Shown here piece after piece: positions 57,959 to 64,000 of a DNA stretch of 64,000 bases. Position numbers and translations under genes: made by a program. The notes beneath the pieces were generated by a model. The model was not told the origin of the DNA. It saw only the letters and a program-made list of their open reading frames with translations, and made no database searches. Numbering within the stretch: the stretch's first letter is position 1; every line of letters starts with the position of its first letter. Origin of the DNA: Podocnemis expansa (lineage: Eukaryota; Chordata; Testudines; Podocnemididae); contig ML681997.1 in NCBI GenBank assembly GCA_007922195.1, positions 12,474,142 to 12,538,141 of the forward strand, in the 5' to 3' direction.

Positions 57959-58758
57959 TTAACAAGGAGTCCTGTGGCACTTAAAGATTAACAAATTTAT
58001 TTATTGCATGAATGGGAGAAAATCCTACTTTGTTAGTTTCTTTGAAGATGCGGGAACTTACAGAATGGGAGGAAAATAAATGAAAAGAAGTGTAAGTCAT
58101 GGGATCAGGTCACACTGCAAAAGCAAATCGAAGCAGTTGTTAAGATACAAACACTGGAAAACAGCAAACAGAGAAAGGTGAGGTCAAATCACCAGCTGTA
58201 ATGGGAAAAGAATCCATAGTCACAATTTAATCCCACTCTCACACAGTCAAATTTGCATATGAATTCCAGTTATGCACTTTCTCTTTGAAGTTTTGATATG
58301 TTAACTGATTTACAAATCATCGGTGGAGAGAGAAGGAAGATTGAGACGTTCCCCCACTGGTTTTTGAATGTTATTTCTTATATCAGATTTGTGTCCATTT
58401 ATTCTTTTGCACAGAGACTATCCTCTTTGTTTGACCAGGGCTAAATAAGGACTTTGGATTTTTTCTCATTACCACAGGTGATTTGACCTCATCTTTCTCT
58501 ATATGCTGTTCCCCAGTGTTTGAATCTTAACAACTGCTTTGACTTGTTGTTAAAGTATGACCTGATCCTATGACTTATACTCCCCTGCATTTATTTTCCT
58601 GCCATTCTGTAGGCTCCCCCATCTTCAAGGCATCTGATGAAGGGGAATTTTCTCCCATGAAAGCTCATGCAATAATTAAATTTGCTACTCTTTAAGTGTC
58701 ACAGGTCTCCTTGTTTGTTTTATTGAACTAGACTAATACAGCTGCCCCTTTGGAACTT
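57959..58758 (-). repeat. Fold-back SINE-like family, 800-bp long form
   Basis: The left side opens AACAAGGAGTCCTGTGGCAC and the right side closes with GCCCCTTTGGAACTTC (leader complement). Arms of about 250 bp pair: AGTCATGGGATCAGGTCA (58094-58111) with TGACCTGATCCTATGACT (58558-58575), GAGGTCAAATCACC (about 58181) with GGTGATTTGACCTC (about 58477), and CTTACAGAATGGGAGGAAAA with TTTTCCTGCCATTCTGTAGG. The loop is about 250 bp of non-repeated DNA (58213-58465). Flanks TCATAAAA and TCATCAAA match at 7 of 8. The shorter copies look like internal deletions of this form. Confidence 0.8.
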
Positions 58759-59269
58759 CATCAAACCAAGTTTGCAGTATTTTTGTAGATGTGTTTGTCC
58801 CAAGATAGTAAAGAGACCAGCTTCTGTTGGTGGAAGAGAAGAGATCTCAAGGCCCACAGAGCTTTTCTTCATATGTCAAATTTGGTATTACACAGTTGAG
58901 TTCATGGGAATAGTCTTTTGAAAGCCAGATCAAAAGCTCATGGAAGGCAGTGAAAAAGCTTCATTTGAGTGCATGGGGCTTTGGTCCAGACCCTTTGGAA
59001 CATGGAAGAATCAACTTGTGGTTAAATTAATTCCTGAATATGTAAAACACAGAATTTTGCAAGGTCCACTTTATTCACATATTATGGGACTGATTTTGTG
59101 AGGTGTTCTGTGTTTCCTTAGGGGTGCTAAGGCATTTAAGAGAAAGCTGTATGTTCCTATGTATGCCAAGGCAAGGAAAAGCCACATGTCAGGGTGAATA
59201 AGGTTCAATTGCTATGTTCACTATTAAAGATCATACTAAATGTATCTAAACCAGACCCATTAAATGGAT
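58759..59269. other. Unique sequence, no feature recognised
   Basis: Nothing recognised. Confidence 0.5.
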
Positions 59270-59460
59270 GGATGGGCTAGTCATTAAGGTATTAGCATAA
59301 GATGTGGGAAACCAGGATTCAACTTGCTGCCTGACCTCAGATTTCCTGTATGACCTTGGGGAAATCACTCAGTGTTTCTGTGCCTCAGGTCCTCATCTGT
59401 AAAATTGAATGATAAACCTTCCCTAGCTCACAAAGGTCTTGTGAGATGAATACACTAACG
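59270..59460 (+). mobile_element. MIR/CORE-type SINE
   Basis: Head-like GGGAAACCAGGATTCAACTT is followed by CCTGTATGACCTTGGGGAAA, TTTCTGTGCCTCAGG and CCTCATCTGTAAAATTGAAT, the standard core order. Confidence 0.7.
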
Positions 59461-59805
59461 GGTGGGCAGTACTCAGCTACCACTTTGATGGAGGCTCTGT
59501 GTGTACCTATCATAGTGTGATGAATCTGCAGAGCAAATCCTGTCAGCCCTTTTTCCACTGCACACCCTCTTCCTTCTAGCTAGGGAAATGGAAGTGGCAG
59601 GGCTCTGGAGGTGGAGTAGGAAGCACCTAGCAGCAGGGAGTTGGAGACTCTGGGTTGAACCAATGTCGAACAGACTAGGAGCACTGGACAGTTGAACAGG
59701 TGCTGGTCTTTGTGGGACATTTGGGGGAGCAGCGATGTCTGGGCAGGAAGCCTGTGCGGAGGGGCCCCAATGAGAGTTACTAGGTGAATTTGGCCTTGAA
59801 ACCCA
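59461..59805. other. Unique sequence, no feature recognised
   Basis: A 111-codon minus-strand frame (59473-59808) is Ser/Pro-rich with no domain. Confidence 0.4.
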
Positions 59806-59813
59806 CAAGTGCC

Positions 59814-60216
59814 CAGGACCAGATTAAGACTCCCAGTGGCTCAGGGCTCTGTGATTTTGTGAGGCTCTCCTCCCACCACATTGGTGGCAGCAACAGCAGT
59901 CAGCTTGAGAGTAGGACAAGTCAGTGCTTGGCTTGTGGCAAACCAGTGCTGGGGCCCAGCAGACCAACCAGCTGCACTGCTCAGCACCCGGAAGGGCCAA
60001 TGCTAGTGGGGCTTGGCAGACTCACTAGTCATGGGAACAGAGCAGCAGCCAGAGATGTGGTGTGGGTTGGTGGCACTCAGGCCAAATGCGAGACCTGCTC
60101 CAGGCCAGCCAGTCGGGACTGGCTTAATTTTTGTGGGGTGGCACAGAGTGCACCCCCTACCCTTAGCCTGAGGCCAAGGCTGTATTCCTTAAAGACTCGT
60201 TATTAATCTGGCCCTG
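59814..60216. mobile_element. hAT-type MITE with exact 8-bp duplication
   Basis: Ends CAGGACCAGATTAAGAC and TTATTAATCTGGCCCTG are inverted. The octamer CAAGTGCC flanks it exactly (59806-59813, 60217-60224). Shares GTGATTTTGTGAGGCTC with the block starting at 1759. The 140-codon frame across it (59784-60206) is a by-product of GC-rich MITE sequence. Confidence 0.9.
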
Positions 60217-60344
60217 CAAGTGCCTATTTGCTTGGAAGGGAGTGGACTGGAGAGGGCACCCCCGGCACTAGACCTGAAGAACCTTGGCTCTTTACTGGAT
60301 TGCCTCAAGACCCAAACAAGAACTGCTGTGGCTCACTTTGAACA

Positions 60345-60618
60345 AAACAAACAAGGAGTCCTGTGGCACTTTTAAAGACTAAAAAATCTATTTATTGTAG
60401 GAGCTTTCGTGGGAGAAAATCCCATTTCATCAGATACTTTGAAGATGGGGAACTTACAGAATGGGATAAAATTCCTCATCTTCAAAGCACCTGACAAAGT
60501 GGGATTTTCTCCATTGAAAGCTCATGCGATAAATAAATTTGTTAGGCTTTAAAAGTGCCACAGGGCTCCTTGTTTGTTTTGCTGAACTAGACTAACACTG
60601 CTACCCCTTGGGAACTTG
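60345..60618 (-). repeat. Fold-back SINE-like family with exact 12-bp duplication
   Basis: Opens AAACAAACAAGGAGTCCTG and closes with the leader complement CTACCCCTTGGGAACTTG. Arms carry GGAGCTTTCGTGGGAGAAAA and its inverted match. The centre GATGGGGAACTTACAGAATG, then ATTCCTCATCTTCAAAG, keeps the innermost text of the long form at 57959, so this is a deletion derivative of it. TCACTTTGAACA flanks exactly (60333-60344, 60619-60630). Confidence 0.9.
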
Positions 60619-60634
60619 TCACTTTGAACAGTAT

Positions 60635-61281
60635 GGCTATGTCCGCACTTAAGAATGTCAGTTTGAACTAAGTTAGTTTGAATTAATTAATTCAAACAAA
60701 TTGTGATTAATTCAAACTTAGTTTGAATTAGCATGTCCACACTAGAAACCTAAATTGAATTAACATGTCCATGCACAGGACTTGCTAGTTTGGCATAGGA
60801 GGTGGGCGGGGCTGTAACTATGGCAGGGCCAATGGGGCTTGGCCCAGGTGCACTGGAGCGGATCAATAGAGCGCTCTATTAAAAGGCATGTTTCACGGCA
60901 CAAGCCCCAAGTGCCACTAATTGCAAGGGGCGCGTTCTGATCAGAATGCATCCTGACTGCTGAAATAGCATGTTATGGCTCTGGAGGTGGGCACCATGGG
61001 AAGTGTGGCAACATGGCATCCAAGAAGAGCCATGTCTCCACCCAATCTATAAAAAGAGAGAGGCACCCTGGGAGGAAGAAGGTCAAACTGCCTTTAGTTC
61101 AAACTAACTGTTAGTTTGAACTAATGCGGCTCCACTAGGTTAGTTCGAACTAAAGGCAGGTTTTCCAAGTTTGAACTAAGCTTTCCTTATTTTGTACTAA
61201 GGAAGCCACTGTGGCCATGGACTAATTTAGTTTGAATTAAGCCTCCTTAATTCAAACTAAATTCCCAGTGTAGACATTGCC
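60635..61281. mobile_element. PIF/Harbinger-type MITE hosting a hAT MITE
   Basis: Ends GGCTATGTCCGCACTTAAG and CAGTGTAGACATTGCC. Close relative of 5499-5994, sharing the order of TTAGTTTGAACTAA words and the CACCATGGGAAGTGTGGC text. The extra 185 bp at 60807-60991 is a hAT insertion plus its target duplication. Flanks TAT and TAG. Confidence 0.8.
60807..60983. mobile_element. hAT-type MITE nested in a Harbinger MITE, exact duplication
   Basis: Ends CGGGGCTGTAACTATGG and ATGTTATGGCTCTG are inverted. The octamer GAGGTGGG flanks it exactly (60799-60806, 60984-60991). It belongs to the CAGGGCTGTAACT family of 45381-45559 (shared GGGGCGCGTTCTGATCAGAA-type text). The homologous MITE at 5499-5994 lacks the insertion. 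Confidence 0.9.
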
Positions 61282-64000
61282 TAGCTGTTTAAGCTTCTGT
61301 GGCTAGGGATCTGTGGCCTTTCCCTTTCCTGTCAGCCCTAATAAAGGATCTTTTTTTCTTAGCTACATGTCTGAATGGTTGCTGGGACCCACAAGGAGTA
61401 ATGCAAGGCCTATCTGGTGAAATATACTGCTTGCTGCTAAATTGCTGTTCATTTGGTATGCTACTGAAATCCTCAGGCACAATAATATAGCAGCCACAAT
61501 AATTTAGATAGATATTATCTTTGCGCATTTACCCACCAGTTAAGATCTGGAAATAAAATTCAGTGATTTTTGGGTCCAAGCTTTGGGTTTGTGCCCATCT
61601 CCAATGCCTAGAAAGCTACATAGAAATTTATTTCTGCTCATATTGGCAATTCTTCCAACCATAAACAAAATAATAGCATAAAACAAATAAATGAATAAAA
61701 GTGTCATCTGAATTCTGAGACAATCCTCTACCCATAAAGTTCCCACCCAAGGAACTAGTTAGATGCCTTTTCTAAGAAACTATATTGTTTAAAGAAACTA
61801 TGTAACATTTACCGTTTATAAAAAAGAGAGAGCAAGAGATGCATTTAGATTTATTTAAACAATTGACTAATAACTCAGTCGACAACATTCTTATCCTAGG
61901 TGGTAGTTATCAGCTTAGACAGCTGTTACAATCTTTCATAGTAATACTTAAAAGGCTAACAACCAAATTCAATACCATATTGTTTGTGTAGTAGTGTTTG
62001 TTTAGAAGTAAATCACTCATAAAAGTGTAATTTCCTGCTGATACATAATGGCGGATGGTGACAGGAAACTGCTTGGAGCAGATTGAAGCACTGAGATACG
62101 CACTACATTAATGTGCCAGCAGCAGCCTGCCTTGGCTTTAGAAGGACTGTATTTTTTACATAAAACTGCACCTAAAGTAGCATGATCATGACAGGTCTTC
62201 CTACAATGGTTTCTTTGCTGTTTGAGCAACACAAGGTTAGGAAAAGTGCCATAACGGACATAGGGTTACGGAGTTCCTAATAAAAATCCCCTTGTGGTGC
62301 TAACTCTGTTGGATGACACTTCTGACACATGGTTTCCCTTAGTGATTTGTCACTGATGCACTAATGTTTATTTGTTCTGTTCTTTCTTAGCAGACAATTC
62401 ACCCACGAGGATTTTATCATTGGTTAATTGCATGTGAAGAACCTGCAATGTTTCATAATATTTAAAAGCTGTCCTCCTACCTATCATTGCCTTGATGGCT
62501 CCCCTGAGCTCATTAGCTACTAGCATGTAGGGGGATCAGGATGCTTTCAGTGACTACAGTAGACCAGACTTCTGTTTCTATAATGTAGTAATTCTTGCCA
62601 TGAGAAGAATCGGCTGCATCTCCAGGTGTGTGCTACATTCCTGCGTTTCTCCAAATCAACATTTAGAAATGAGATCGGCATGTGCTTAACTTGAGCACGG
62701 AGATGCAGTAATGGCCCTGTGACATGAGGCAGCATTAGACAAATCCTTCAGTCCATGTCTCAAGCCCACTTGGTGTGAGGGAGAAGTCCATAGGAGCCAC
62801 ACTGGGACTGCAGCTGTGCCCTTCCCATTTGCCCACTTGATGATTTCTACAGGGGCACGAGGCAGGAGCAGAAACTCTTCTCCCCAGTGATAACCTGGCT
62901 AACCCCAGCAGAGGTGTATAAAAAAGTAACAACACTTTGTATCCTCCTCCGTTTCCTATAGGATTGGCGACCTGAAAGATGAGCCTTTTTAAAAAATTCC
63001 TTCAAAAACCAAGTGCTTTGAAAGTCACAATGGGTGTAGCCTCCGCGTGGGGAGAGATGGGAGCTGGGCCAGAGCACTTGCTGCAGCGTCACCTGGTGGG
63101 GGGTGCAAACCAGTATCAGGGGGAGCCCAGCACTGCAAGGGGGCCACCAAAGAGCTGTATATTACTCCAGAGCTGCAGGCTGCAGACCCCTGCACCTAGC
63201 TACTTGGGCAGAATCTGGCCATAACCTGGCCCTTATTTCTTAATCACTGTGCTCAGTTGGGACTTTTGACAGAGCAAGGGCTGCAAATTTTAATTGACAC
63301 AATGAACATTTGAAATTGTATTTTCCCTAGTGCCCCCTGGACTCATCTTGTAAAGGCAGGCTGGTGAAATTGTTTCCACAGCTTCTCAGGACCCCTTATA
63401 CCAGGCTACAGGTGGGGAGTGGGGGAGAAAGGGAGAAAAGATTATAGAAAAGTGAAATATTTTGTTAAATGTAAAATGAAAAGTGCTATTTAAAATCCCA
63501 AATTGTTAATAAAATCCTAAACTGGAAATCAGATTCTCCTTCACTCGCCTGCCATGTATTGTTTTTTCTGCAAAACGTAATGATGTCAACACCTAAAACT
63601 GTGTACTCAACACAGAAAAAAAAATCACCAGTTTCCCTGTATTAGGGCATAGCAACATTATCAGTTTTTCCTGCTGCGGACAAAAGTTAGCTCAAATTAG
63701 CTCAGTTTTCAAGTACACCTTCCAGCCTTGCAATCTCTCTTTGGGGTCTGAAAATCAAGATGTCTTATAAATGCCACGTCCATCAGCAGCAGCCATAAAT
63801 CTATAATGGAACTACAATTGCAATGGGCTTTTTGGCAAGTAACCACAGCTATAAGTTGGTCCTGTACTTGGAATTCAGTTAAAACATCTATTGGTGGTGC
63901 AGAATCCAGCTCACTCATTACTGCAGTGATGACTATGCAGCACTGACAGGAGTATAAGAATTGAAAGTATTTTTTTCTCATTAAACAGTTGTGAATCTGA
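61282..64000. other. Long stretch without a recognised feature
   Basis: No gene, exon or repeat that I can defend. Overlapping short frames at 62735-63224 on both strands have no domain. Slightly GC-rich at 62750-63220, AT-rich elsewhere. Confidence 0.45.

Noticed and set aside
59784..60206. 140-codon protein
   Set aside because: The frame is almost co-extensive with the hAT MITE at 59814-60216.

Overview
The window looks like gene-free nuclear DNA of a non-avian archosauromorph reptile, most likely a turtle and less likely a crocodilian. The evidence is the repeat content: CR1 LINEs of two ages, a tRNA-derived SINE with a CR1-type tail, old MIR/CORE-type SINEs, and many hAT-type (8-bp target duplication) and PIF/Harbinger-type (3-bp target duplication) miniature elements. 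No L1/Alu material typical of mammals is visible, and birds carry far fewer DNA transposons. The taxonomic call comes from my knowledge of these families, not from a search.

I found no protein-coding exon, rRNA, structural tRNA, CRISPR array or operon that I can defend. The many short open frames show no gene-like organisation, and most of the longer ones lie inside GC-rich miniature transposons. The only recognisable protein remnants are dead transposon ORFs: a CR1 reverse transcriptase C-terminus (49426-50097, minus) and an RTE-like LINE reverse transcriptase (51920-53421, plus).

Layout. 1-6.7 kb: unique sequence, a GC-rich hAT-like block (1759-2935) and three Harbinger-type MITEs. 7-11.2 kb: nested repeats, including an old CR1 (9653-11041) broken by a Harbinger MITE and a hAT MITE. 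12.9-20.6 kb: further MITEs, a tRNA/CR1 SINE (14664-14800) and several copies of a palindromic repeat. 20.8-23.7 kb: two related blocks in direct orientation. 24-33 kb: palindromic repeats with clear target duplications, hAT MITEs and MIR-type SINEs. 37-46.5 kb: Harbinger and hAT MITEs, a possible solo LTR and an old CR1. 49-53.5 kb: a CR1 inside a hAT MITE, then an RTE-like LINE inside a MIR-type SINE. 54-61.3 kb: an 800-bp fold-back element, hAT MITEs with exact target duplications and a hAT MITE nested in a Harbinger MITE. 61.3-64 kb: nothing recognised.

The main result is a palindromic repeat family present in about 16 whole or partial copies. One end is a short leader related to TTCCAAAGGGGCAGCC; the rest is an inverted-repeat hairpin ending in CCACAGGACTCCTTG. 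It looks like a fold-back DNA MITE, but several copies lie between exact direct repeats of 12 to 14 bp (24167/24227, 27911/28146, 32937/33169, 60333/60619). Duplications of that size and variability are typical of LINE-mediated retroposition, so I infer a SINE-like hairpin retroposon. The RTE-like LINE is the only other plus-strand retroposon here with a comparable (10 bp) duplication; whether it is related is unknown.
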